Of a DNA stretch of 64,000 nt, positions 8,743-16,534 are shown piece after piece. Made by a program: the position numbers and the translations under genes. The notes beneath the pieces were generated by a model. That model did not search any database. It was not told the DNA's origin and saw only the letters and a program-made list of their open reading frames with translations. The stretch lies in assembly GCF_004519335.1 (NCBI RefSeq), contig NZ_SOZD01000009.1, forward strand, positions 21,584-85,583, given 5' to 3'. The first letter of the stretch is position 1; every line of letters begins with the position of its first letter. The stretch is from Jiella endophytica. GTDB lineage: Bacteria; Pseudomonadota; Alphaproteobacteria; Rhizobiales; Rhizobiaceae.

Positions 8743-9979
8743 GGCCGATATCCTCATAGCCGGCGAGATGGGCGGTGAGTTCCGCGATCGCCTCTGCGAC
8801 GGGCACGCTCGCCGGCGCATCCGGCTCGTCCGGGGCGAAGCGCTCGACGAGAAACGCCCGGAAGCTGCCGTCGCCCCGTCGGGCGCGCCATTCATGGGCC
8901 GCAATGCCGAGAAGGCTGGCGAGATCCTGATCGCCGGCAGGGCCTTCCAGCCGGCCGGACCGCAGATAGGACCGCAGCCGGGCACGTTCGACGACGGCCG
9001 ACGGCGCCTCGACGAGATGCGGCCGATCGGCATTCGCCATGTCCACCCAGTCGCGCAGGCAATCGGCCATACCGCCAAGTGCCCGGCCGACGGTGCGCGC
9101 CGAGACTTCCACGACGACCTCGGGCGCATGCCGCAGCCGAAACCCGGCGGCCCGAAGCCGCGAGACGAAATCGAGGTCCTCGCGGGTCGGCAGGGCGGCG
9201 AACCCGCCGATGCTGTCATAGACTTGCGCCCGGAAGGCGAGGCTCGCGCCGGTGTGGTGTCGATGGCGCGGCCAGGGATCGTGGGCGATCGGGTCGATGA
9301 TCGCGGTGAGCTGGTCCGCCAGCATCGCGTAGCACTCATGGTCGCGGGCCCGGGCAAGAAACTTCTCGCCGAGCATCGCCTCTTCGGCGGCATTGCCGAC
9401 GATCTGCCCGCCGACGGCATCCGCTCCGGCGGCGATCGCCGCAAGATTGGCCTCGATCCAAGTCTCAAAGGGCCGGGCGTCGGCGTCGGTGGTCAGCAGC
9501 ACGGCTTCGTCGGAGCGTGGCGACAGCGACCGCGCGACGTCGAGCGCCAGCCGGCGGGCCGAGCCGACATGGGCGCATGGCGGCGGGAAGTCGACCACCA
9601 CCGGATAGAGCGCAATGCCTGGCTGCGTGGCGGCGGCCTCGGCGGCGATCTTGGCGGAGGCATCGGTGCAGTTGTTGAAGACGAGGACGAGCGGCAGAGG
9701 CGCCGAAGCGGCGGCAAGGAATGTCTGCCGGCCGAGCGCCTCGATCAGCCCGGCGATCCGTTCGGCTTCGTTGCGCACCGGCACCGCCACCAGCGGCAGC
9801 GCCCGCCGCCCGCCGACACCGCCCGGCCCGGGCACGCACCGGGGCGCGGCATCGGCGATCTGCGCAGGCTGGGGGAACTCTGGCGACACGGAACAGACCG
9901 TCCTCTCAAAAACCTTGCCGTTGCTAAGCGCGGCGCAACTGCGAACTCCCGCTCTGCCGGCCGAAGCGGTCAAGCACAT
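8732..9979 (-). CDS. Family 2 glycosyltransferase
   Basis: A GT-A fold glycosyltransferase. The conserved part begins near residue 61 (LPLVAVPVRNEAERI), with the sugar-nucleotide-binding NNCTD segment near 102 and a metal-binding DAD at residues 165-167 (TTDADARP). A later TREDLDF segment resembles the catalytic acceptor motif. The 415-residue frame starts at ATG 9979, but the first 30 residues look atypical; a GTG at 9889 behind a purine-rich GAGAGGA is a plausible alternative start. It is the first gene of a four-gene minus-strand operon and overlaps the next gene by 11 bp. Donor and acceptor are unknown. Confidence 0.82.
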   Translation of the reverse strand: MCLTASAGRAGVRSCAALSNGKVFERTVCSVSPEFPQPAQIADAAPRCVPGPGGVGGRRALPLVAVPVRNEAERIAGLIEALGRQTFLAAASAPLPLVLVFNNCTDASAKIAAEAAATQPGIALYPVVVDFPPPCAHVGSARRLALDVARSLSPRSDEAVLLTTDADARPFETWIEANLAAIAAGADAVGGQIVGNAAEEAMLGEKFLARARDHECYAMLADQLTAIIDPIAHDPWPRHRHHTGASLAFRAQVYDSIGGFAALPTREDLDFVSRLRAAGFRLRHAPEVVVEVSARTVGRALGGMADCLRDWVDMANADRPHLVEAPSAVVERARLRSYLRSGRLEGPAGDQDLASLLGIAAHEWRARRGDGSFRAFLVERFAPDEPDAPASVPVAEAIAELTAHLAGYEDIGHAA

Positions 9980-10239
9980 CGAAAGCGAATGTCGACGCCC
10001 TGTGGGAGCGAGCGCTCATGGTGACGTCAGATCGCATGACGAATTTGCACCGCTAGAAGGTTGTAAGGCTGACGGTCGTTCCCGCATCCGCAGGGGTTTT
10101 CGCTTTGCCGGCTGTCCATTGCCGGGGTCGCCATCCCCGCATGGCTGCCACGCAATTCCCTTATTGCCGCGTCATGCGCTTGACTTCGCGGCCACGGAGC
10201 GAACATGCCGCCTGCAAATGCAATGAACGGAACGGATCG

Positions 10240-10983
10240 ATGCCGGACGCAACGACGATCGACGCGGGCGAGGTGGAACGCTTTTCGCGCCTCGCCAGGG
10301 AGTGGTGGAACCCTGCCGGCAAGTTCAAGCCGCTGCACAAGTTCAACCCCGTCCGGCTCGATTATATCCGCAACGAGATCGCCACCAATTTCGCTCGCGA
10401 TCCTCTGCAGCCGAAGCCCTTCGAAGGCCTGTCGATCCTCGATATCGGCTGCGGCGGCGGGCTGATCTCCGAGCCCCTGGCGCGGCTCGGCGCGACGGTG
10501 GTGGGCGCCGACGCGTCGGAGACCAATATCGAGGTGGCGCGGCTGCACGCCTCGGGCACCGGCCTCTCGATCGACTACCGGGCGACGACGGCCGAGGCGA
10601 TCGCCGCCGGCGGCGAGACCTTCGATGTCGTATTGGCGCTCGAGATCGTCGAGCATGTCGCCGATGTCGATCTCTTCCTGTCCTCCTGCGCGGCGATGGT
10701 GAAGCCCGGCGGCCTGCTCTTCGTCGCGACGATCAACCGGACGTTCAAGGCACTGACCTTCGCCATCGTCGGAGCCGAATATGTGCTCGGCTGGCTGCCG
10801 AAGGGGACGCACCAATATTCGAAGCTGGTGCGGCCGGAGGAGATCGAGCGTCCGGTCCAGGCGGCGGGGCTGTCGATGATCGACGAGACCGGCGTCGTCT
10901 ATCACCCGCTGGCCGACGAATGGCGGCTCTCGCGCGATCGGGACGTGAACTACATGCTGCTTGCCCGGCGTCCGGAAGTGTAA
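10240..10983 (+). CDS. ubiG: Ubiquinone biosynthesis O-methyltransferase UbiG
   Basis: UbiG carries out the two O-methylations of ubiquinone biosynthesis. The 247-residue protein contains the family signature [19 protein letters not shown] near the N-terminus and the SAM motif LDIGCGGG at residues 67-74. The start is the ATG at 10240 ([11 protein letters not shown]); the frame is open further upstream with sequence that does not resemble the family. In Hyphomicrobiales ubiG usually lies divergent from lysC; here the four-gene glycosyltransferase operon separates the two. Confidence 0.95.
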   Translation: MPDATTIDAGEVERFSRLAREWWNPAGKFKPLHKFNPVRLDYIRNEIATNFARDPLQPKPFEGLSILDIGCGGGLISEPLARLGATVVGADASETNIEVARLHASGTGLSIDYRATTAEAIAAGGETFDVVLALEIVEHVADVDLFLSSCAAMVKPGGLLFVATINRTFKALTFAIVGAEYVLGWLPKGTHQYSKLVRPEEIERPVQAAGLSMIDETGVVYHPLADEWRLSRDRDVNYMLLARRPEV

Positions 10984-11334
10984 ACTCTGCTATATCCGCG
11001 TTTTACTCTTCAGCTTGTCGCCTGAAACCCGAACTATACTTGCTGGTGCGACATATTCGCGCCTTCTCGGGTGGATGCCGTCACGACGTTTCGCAATCTC
11101 CGCAGATCCGATACAATCAAGAGTTAAAGCATGCGCGATGTAATTTCATCGTCGCGCAACTTAATGCAGCCTAATCTTTGCCCGGCCACGAATATTTGGA
11201 CGGGAAACTTACAAAATACAGAGGCTCACAGGCACGTGATCAAGGTCAGGACAAGCCCGGGCCGCTAGGGTGCTGAAATCGGGCCAACAATATCAACCGA
11301 GCACGAAGGGCCAGAACCGGAAAGAGGTGATGAA
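10984..11334. other. Intergenic region after ubiG
   Basis: About 350 bp without a gene and visibly richer in A and T than its surroundings. I see no tRNA, no strong hairpin with a T-run and no parS-like palindrome. The last bases hold the ribosome binding site (AGAGGTG) of the following small gene, so part of the region is probably its promoter and leader. Confidence 0.4.
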
Positions 11335-11685
11335 ATGGCAGCCAACAGAGACGGTATTCCGAACGAGACCACCTGTCCGGTTTCCCTCGACCTTCTGGCC
11401 AAGCTGCTGCGGTCGGACGGGGACCTCCGCGACGACCTGATCCGCGCGATCCCGGCGATGGAGCGGGCCAGGCTCGCCTTCTTCTGCTACAACCGCGTCC
11501 ACCTTCGCGCCCTCGCCTTCCGCATCACGCTGCTCTGCGAGCTGAAGGAGCTGCGCATTCTCGCTGGCACCAAGGGCGACATGCTCTATCAGCAGGCGAC
11601 CGAATACGGCATCTACGACGACCATCAGGACGCCATCCTGCCGAAGCGCCGGGGCATCACCCTCGCCCGCACCGCCCGCGGCTGA
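11335..11685 (+). CDS. Conserved hypothetical protein, 116 aa
   Basis: I do not recognise this protein. It is 116 residues, predicted soluble and largely helical, with a compact middle part (ARLAFFCYNRVHLRALAFR) and a charged C-terminus. A good Shine-Dalgarno sequence (AGAGGTG) ends about 7 bases before the ATG, and codon use matches neighbouring genes, so I regard it as real. No signal peptide, membrane segment or known motif is visible. It precedes the DMSP lyase candidate by about 200 bp on the same strand, which is too far to argue strongly for an operon. Confidence 0.65.
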   Translation: MAANRDGIPNETTCPVSLDLLAKLLRSDGDLRDDLIRAIPAMERARLAFFCYNRVHLRALAFRITLLCELKELRILAGTKGDMLYQQATEYGIYDDHQDAILPKRRGITLARTARG

Positions 11686-11891
11686 GCGCACCGTGGCCCG
11701 GCGCTGTTCGGGCCATTTCGACAGCCAGCGGCGATCCGATAGCCGCTGCTGCGAGCCGCGCGTTGGGGCGAGGATTCTCGGCCTGAAAGCGCCCCCGCGA
11801 TCTCGTCGCCGGCGACCGTCCTTCATCCGCACGACCGCTGCGACAGGCAGCCGGACTCGCCGCGCCGCATCGGCGCGATAGCTCCATCGGC

Positions 11892-12563
11892 ATGAGCGAA
11901 AAGCTGTCCGACTGCCCCGACTGGAAATACCTCCTGCAGGAGTTCGACGTCCTCTACCGCCACGGCTCGGCCGGCGGGAGCAAGGCGATCCGCAGCCATC
12001 GCAAGCGCGTGCGCGACACCCTCTCTGCAATCGTCGAGGAGGATCCGCCGATCGTCATCGACGCGCCGGCGGTCAAGCCGGTCACCGCCCATCTCTCCCG
12101 CGCCCTCGACCTCGGCGCGCGCTCTGCCGTCAGCGGCATTGCCCGGGCGCTCGGCCATGTCGCCGCTTCGCTCGTCTGGTCCTACGGCTATCCGAGCGTG
12201 CCGAAGGCGCTGTCGCGCAAATACGCCTATGCCGAGGTGCTGGGGCCGACCGGCCCGGTCAAGGCGGACGGGCTGATCCTCGGCTTCGTGCTGTTTGCGC
12301 CGGGCACGACCTATCCCCAGCACGCCCATCAGGGCATCGAGGAGAGCTACGTCTCGGTGGCCGGCGCCTGGTCGGAGAACGACGGCGCCGTCTATGCGCC
12401 GGGCTCGCTGATCCTCAACCGCTCCGGCGTCGAACACCGCATCACCACCGGCGAGCAGGATCCCTGCCTCCTCGCCTATGCCTGGACCGGCCCGGCCGAG
12501 CGCCTCGCCGCCCCGGGCATGAAGTTCTCCTCGCGGCGGGGAGTCCCGCGAGCGGGTGCCTGA
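11892..12563 (+). CDS. Cupin DMSP lyase, DddL-like
   Basis: DddL-type enzymes cleave dimethylsulfoniopropionate to dimethyl sulfide and acrylate. The 223-residue protein has the family layout: a helical N-terminal half including LYRHGSAGGSKAIRSHRKRVRD, then a C-terminal cupin barrel. The cupin metal ligands appear to be His144, His146, Glu150 and His182, with Tyr153 placed like the catalytic tyrosine of the Ddd cupin lyases (YPQHAHQGIEESYVSVAG). Length and motif spacing fit DddL better than the shorter Ddd cupins. The start is ATG 11892 without a strong ribosome binding site. No acrylate-utilisation or BCCT transporter gene is adjacent. Another cupin activity cannot be excluded. Confidence 0.72.
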   Translation: MSEKLSDCPDWKYLLQEFDVLYRHGSAGGSKAIRSHRKRVRDTLSAIVEEDPPIVIDAPAVKPVTAHLSRALDLGARSAVSGIARALGHVAASLVWSYGYPSVPKALSRKYAYAEVLGPTGPVKADGLILGFVLFAPGTTYPQHAHQGIEESYVSVAGAWSENDGAVYAPGSLILNRSGVEHRITTGEQDPCLLAYAWTGPAERLAAPGMKFSSRRGVPRAGA

Positions 12564-12817
12564 GACTAACCAAGCTGCAAGCAACGAAACGGTTGCGTCT
12601 GCTACGGTTGCGAATTCCTCGCTTTTGGACAGCAGCGACGGAGACCGACGGCAAAAGCTCCAAGCAGACAAGCCGATAAAAGCCCGGACACGCGTCGCAA
12701 TAGCATCAACCGGGGGCCGGGAGCTTCCTTGGCGACGGTCAATTACCGACTATTCCTTAACGGCAACTTCTGCTAGCTTACTTTCCAGCGGCTCTGAATG
12801 ACGTCTCGGAGGACCCG

Positions 12818-13453
12818 ATGCCCTATGTCGACTGGGCGATCAAGGGGCCGAAGATCGCGGCGTGCAGTTGCGACTATGGCTGTCCCTGCGAATTCAACGG
12901 CAGACCGACCGAGGGCCTCTGCGAAGGCCTCGAATGCATGCGTATCGACGAAGGCTGGTTCGGCGAGTTGCGGCTGGACGGGCTGAAGGTGGCGGCCGCC
13001 TATCGCTGGCCAGGCCCCGTGCACGAGGGCGGCGGCATCGTCCAGGGCTTCATCGACGAGGCGGCTTCGGATGCCCAGGTCGAGGCGCTCGCGACGATCC
13101 TCGGCGGCGGCGAGCAGGAGCCGACCACCGTCTTCAACATCTATGGCGCGACCATCGACCAGGAGCTGCCGCCGGTCTTTGCAGCGATCGGTTTCGGCTG
13201 CGACATCGAGGCCCGCACCGGCTGGTTCGGCATCGACGGCAAGCTGAACCTCTCCCTCGAGCCGATCAGGAACCCGGTGACCGGTGCGCCGCACCGGGCC
13301 CGCATCGTGCTGCCGGAGGGGTTCGAGTTTCGCGAGGCGGAGGTCGCGAGCGGCACCTTCACCGCCGAAGGCGATATTGAGATGCAGCGACGCAGCCGCT
13401 ACGGCGCCCTCTGGCAGGCCGCCTACGGGCCCTATGGGATCATCGCCCCCTGA
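12818..13453 (+). CDS. DUF1326 protein, first copy
   Basis: A 211-residue protein of the DUF1326 family, whose biochemical function I do not know. Near the N-terminus it carries Cys16-x-Cys18-x3-Cys22-x-Cys24 (CSCDYGCPCEF), followed by Cys35 and Cys40, an arrangement that could bind a metal ion. The remainder is beta-rich with a conserved segment IRNPVTGAPHRARI. No signal peptide is visible, so it is probably cytoplasmic. A strong ribosome binding site (GGAGGA) precedes the ATG. It is a paralogue of the next gene, and the pair lies just upstream of a DUF2182 membrane protein, suggesting joint function. Confidence 0.85.
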   Translation: MPYVDWAIKGPKIAACSCDYGCPCEFNGRPTEGLCEGLECMRIDEGWFGELRLDGLKVAAAYRWPGPVHEGGGIVQGFIDEAASDAQVEALATILGGGEQEPTTVFNIYGATIDQELPPVFAAIGFGCDIEARTGWFGIDGKLNLSLEPIRNPVTGAPHRARIVLPEGFEFREAEVASGTFTAEGDIEMQRRSRYGALWQAAYGPYGIIAP

Positions 13454-13617
13454 CAGCGGGAGGGTCCGCGGCGCCCCGCGTCGGCCCGCATTGCCTGCCG
13501 CGCCGCCGGCTTGGCCGCAGTCTGGTCAAAGATGGTCGGCGATCGGCCGCGTCCCGGGCCGCCGGCTTGCGAAAGACCGATCGAAAGGGATCGCGCTTGT
13601 AATGGGAGAACCACGTC

Positions 13618-14250
13618 ATGACCCCCTGGGAAATCGAAGGCGTCGAACTGGTCAACTGCAACTGCGCCTATGGCTGCCCCTGCCAGTTCAACGCCCTGCC
13701 CACCCACGGTCACTGCCAGGCGGCGGGAGCCATCGAGATCCACCGGGGACATCATGGCGATGTCAGCCTCGACGGCACGCGCATTGCCTTCATCTTCCAG
13801 TGGCCGGGGCCGATCCACGAGGGAGGCGGGAAATGCCAGCCGATCGTCGACGAAAGCGCCGACGAGGCCCAGCGCATGGCGCTTCTGAAGATCATGTCCG
13901 GCGAGGATTCCGAGCCCGGCCGCACGATGTTCAACGTCTTCGCCTCGACCCTCGACCAGGTCTTCGACCCGGCCTTCCGCAAGATCGCCATGACGGTTGA
14001 CGTCGACGAGCGGCGCGGCAGCATCCATGTCGACGGCTTCATCGACACGGCGGGCGAGCCGATCCGCAACCCGGTGACCGGCCAGCCCCACCGCGCCCGC
14101 ATCGACCTGCCCAACGGCTTTGAATATTCGCTGGCCGAGATCGGCAGCGCCTCGACGCAGACCAAGGGGCCGATCGCGCTGTCGCTGAAGGATTCCTATG
14201 GCCAGTTCGCCCGGCTGCATCTCAGCGGCCAGGGACCGGTCCGGCACTGA
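13618..14250 (+). CDS. DUF1326 protein, second copy
   Basis: A 210-residue paralogue of the preceding gene. It keeps the cysteine cluster Cys14-x-Cys16-x3-Cys20-x-Cys22 (CNCAYGCPCQF) and Cys33, a WPGPIHEGGG segment and IRNPVTGQPHRARI. A Shine-Dalgarno sequence (GGGAGAA) precedes the ATG. The stop codon is separated by a single base from the start of the DUF2182 membrane protein gene, so these two are almost certainly co-translated. Metal binding is inferred from the cysteines only; the biochemical role is unknown. Confidence 0.85.
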   Translation: MTPWEIEGVELVNCNCAYGCPCQFNALPTHGHCQAAGAIEIHRGHHGDVSLDGTRIAFIFQWPGPIHEGGGKCQPIVDESADEAQRMALLKIMSGEDSEPGRTMFNVFASTLDQVFDPAFRKIAMTVDVDERRGSIHVDGFIDTAGEPIRNPVTGQPHRARIDLPNGFEYSLAEIGSASTQTKGPIALSLKDSYGQFARLHLSGQGPVRH

Positions 14251-14251
14251 C

Positions 14252-15235
14252 ATGGCCGGCACGGCGCCGCAGCCCTCGACCGTCGAAATGCTCGTCCGCC
14301 GCGATCGTTGGATCATGGCGGCGGGCATCCTCGCGCTGATGGTGCTCTCCTGGCTTTGGCTGCTCGTCGGCGCCGGCACCGGCATGAGCGTCTGGATGAT
14401 GAGCCGGCCGGCGATCTTTCCGGGCGGCGACGCCGGCATGGCGACCATGCAGACCATGCCGGGCATGCAGCCGAGCCCCGAGACGCCGGCCACGCCCAAC
14501 ATGGCTGGAATGGCGGGAATGGCGCCGATGCCCGACCAGGCGGCAACGCCCGGGAAACCGGCGATGCCCGGTGAGGAGGTGATGCCGGAAACGCCTGTGA
14601 TGCCGTGGTCGGCCGGAACCTGGCTGGTCATCGCGGCGATGTGGTGGATCATGATGATCGCCATGATGCTGCCGAGCGCCGCGCCAATGGTGCTGCTGCA
14701 CGCGCGGGTCAGCCGCCACGCCCAGGTGAAGGACCAGATGCCCGCCGGTCCGGTGCCGACGGGCACCTTTCTTGCCGGCTACCTGCTCGTCTGGCTCGGC
14801 TTCTCGCTGGTCGCGACGGCCCTCCAGCATTTCAGCGAAAGGCTCGGCCTGCTCTCGCAGCCGATGATGTGGTCGGTCAGTGCCTGGCTGGCGGCCGCGG
14901 TGCTGATCGCCGCCGGCCTCTACCAGCTGTCGCCCTTCAAGCGCGCCTGCCTCGAACATTGCCGCTCACCGGCGGAATTTCTCTCGCGGCACTGGCGGCC
15001 TGGCCAGGCGGGCGCGCTGCGCATGGGGATTACGCATGGCGCCTATTGCCTCGGCTGCTGCTGGGCGCTGATGGCGCTGCTCTTCGTCGGCGGCATCATG
15101 AATGTCTACTGGATCGCCGGCCTCGCCATCGTCGTGCTCCTGGAAAAGCTGCTGCCGCGCGGCGACAGGCTGGCGCTGGCGCTCGGGCCGGTGTTCATCC
15201 TCGCCGGGGCATGGATCGCCATCGAAGCCTTGTGA
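14252..15235 (+). CDS. DUF2182 integral membrane protein with Met-rich linker
   Basis: A 327-residue membrane protein with about seven hydrophobic segments, of the DUF2182 family. Between the first and second membrane segments lies an unusual loop of about 70 residues rich in Met, Pro and Gly, with repeated MPGM/MAGM units. Later come a CLEHCRSP motif and a GCCWALM segment inside a membrane helix. Met-rich extracytoplasmic loops are common in copper-handling proteins, so a role in metal transport or sensing together with the two DUF1326 proteins is a reasonable guess but not shown. The start at 14252 follows the previous stop by one base. Confidence 0.85.
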   Translation: MAGTAPQPSTVEMLVRRDRWIMAAGILALMVLSWLWLLVGAGTGMSVWMMSRPAIFPGGDAGMATMQTMPGMQPSPETPATPNMAGMAGMAPMPDQAATPGKPAMPGEEVMPETPVMPWSAGTWLVIAAMWWIMMIAMMLPSAAPMVLLHARVSRHAQVKDQMPAGPVPTGTFLAGYLLVWLGFSLVATALQHFSERLGLLSQPMMWSVSAWLAAAVLIAAGLYQLSPFKRACLEHCRSPAEFLSRHWRPGQAGALRMGITHGAYCLGCCWALMALLFVGGIMNVYWIAGLAIVVLLEKLLPRGDRLALALGPVFILAGAWIAIEAL

Positions 15236-15319
15236 TGCCGCGTCCGCCCTGGGACGGACGGCGACAGGCCGAAGCCGTTGCGCAGGCTTGTTCCGGTCTA
15301 AGGGGCGGCCACGCCTGTC

Positions 15320-16336
15320 CTACGGCCAGAGATGGTGCTTCTTCAAAAAGGCCTCGATCGCCTCCCCTTCGCCCTCGACGACCGCCTCGAGAGCATTGAA
15401 GGGCGTGCCGTCGAAATAGCGCGGCGGCGTGCCCGGCCCGTCGGGGCTGCCATGGCCGGTGTCGATCGAATGGCGCCATTTCTCCGCATGGGCCTTCCAT
15501 TCCGCCTGGTCGACGAGGGTCGGCGCGTCGAGCCAGACGTTCCAGGTCAGCACATTCGTCGGCTGCAGCAAATTGCCCGAGCCGAGATTGAAGATCCGCA
15601 TGACGAGGGCATTGAAGTCGTCGACCAGCGGATGGCGCCGCGACATGATCGGCCCGATCTGCACCGCCACATTGGCGACCGCCCAGGCCTCGGCCTCGTG
15701 CCGCGCGAAGTCCGGGTTGGGAAAGCCGTCATTGATGCCGGAGCGCACCGAGATGATCGGCTGCTCCGGATCGCCGACATGATGCAGCGTCACCTGGATG
15801 GCATTGGCCTTGTCGGCGGGAAAGGGCAGGTTCTCGGCCCTGAAATAGGCCTCCAGCCACTGGTAGAGGCGCTTGTCCCTGGCGCTCGGGCCGAACCAGA
15901 TCTTGCCGGTCACCGTCATGTCGGCAGCGACGAGGTCATAGTCGAGATCGCTCGCCGTCTCGTTGACCCAACCGCGCTGGCCGGTGACCGTCACCTCGAT
16001 GTTGAGATCGCCGATGGTCGGCGAATAGGTGCCCTGCTGCGGGCAGATGATCGAGAAGATCCGGCCGGCATCGTCATAGCCGGCGCGGGAGATGTCGGGC
16101 GCGAACATCTGGTAGCAGCGCGACGACGGATCGCCGATCACCGTTTCCCAGCTGAATTCCGGCCAGAGCACGTCGAGCTGGCGCTGCAACAGCGGTACAT
16201 TCGCCATGTTGTCGAGCATCGGTAGCGGCGAGAGGTCGGGATCGGGATAGGAAAATTTCGGATTGGAAGCGGAGAACCCGCCGACCCAGCCGGGCGCCGG
16301 CGTCTTCGATGGCTGGATGACCTTATAGGACTGCAT
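15320..16336 (-). CDS. Hypothetical protein, 338 aa
   Basis: I do not recognise a family. The protein is 338 residues, soluble-looking and rich in Trp, Pro and Asp, without signal peptide or membrane segments. Visible features are an N-terminal VGGFSASNPKFSYPDPD stretch, a central region that looks like beta strands, and two small motifs (LHHVGDPEQP, TWNVWLDAPTLVD). Codon use matches the neighbours and the open frame is long, so the gene is very likely real. It is convergent with the DUF2182 gene and follows the adenylate cyclase gene on the same strand with about 200 bp between. Confidence 0.7.
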   Translation of the reverse strand: MQSYKVIQPSKTPAPGWVGGFSASNPKFSYPDPDLSPLPMLDNMANVPLLQRQLDVLWPEFSWETVIGDPSSRCYQMFAPDISRAGYDDAGRIFSIICPQQGTYSPTIGDLNIEVTVTGQRGWVNETASDLDYDLVAADMTVTGKIWFGPSARDKRLYQWLEAYFRAENLPFPADKANAIQVTLHHVGDPEQPIISVRSGINDGFPNPDFARHEAEAWAVANVAVQIGPIMSRRHPLVDDFNALVMRIFNLGSGNLLQPTNVLTWNVWLDAPTLVDQAEWKAHAEKWRHSIDTGHGSPDGPGTPPRYFDGTPFNALEAVVEGEGEAIEAFLKKHHLWP

Positions 16337-16534
16337 GGCTTGCCTCCTCGATCGCCGGTCCGCCGCGGCCTCATGCCGCTGCGGTATTTTTTCCCATTCT
16401 GACAGTCTGCGTCATTCCGACCGCAATATCCAGTTGCGATTATCGCGCAGTAGATCCGTTTATACATCGTTGAAGATGAGAGAAGAGCGTCCCGATGCTT
16501 TGCCGAGCGCCCGGTGATCTTCGCTGATCGCCGG

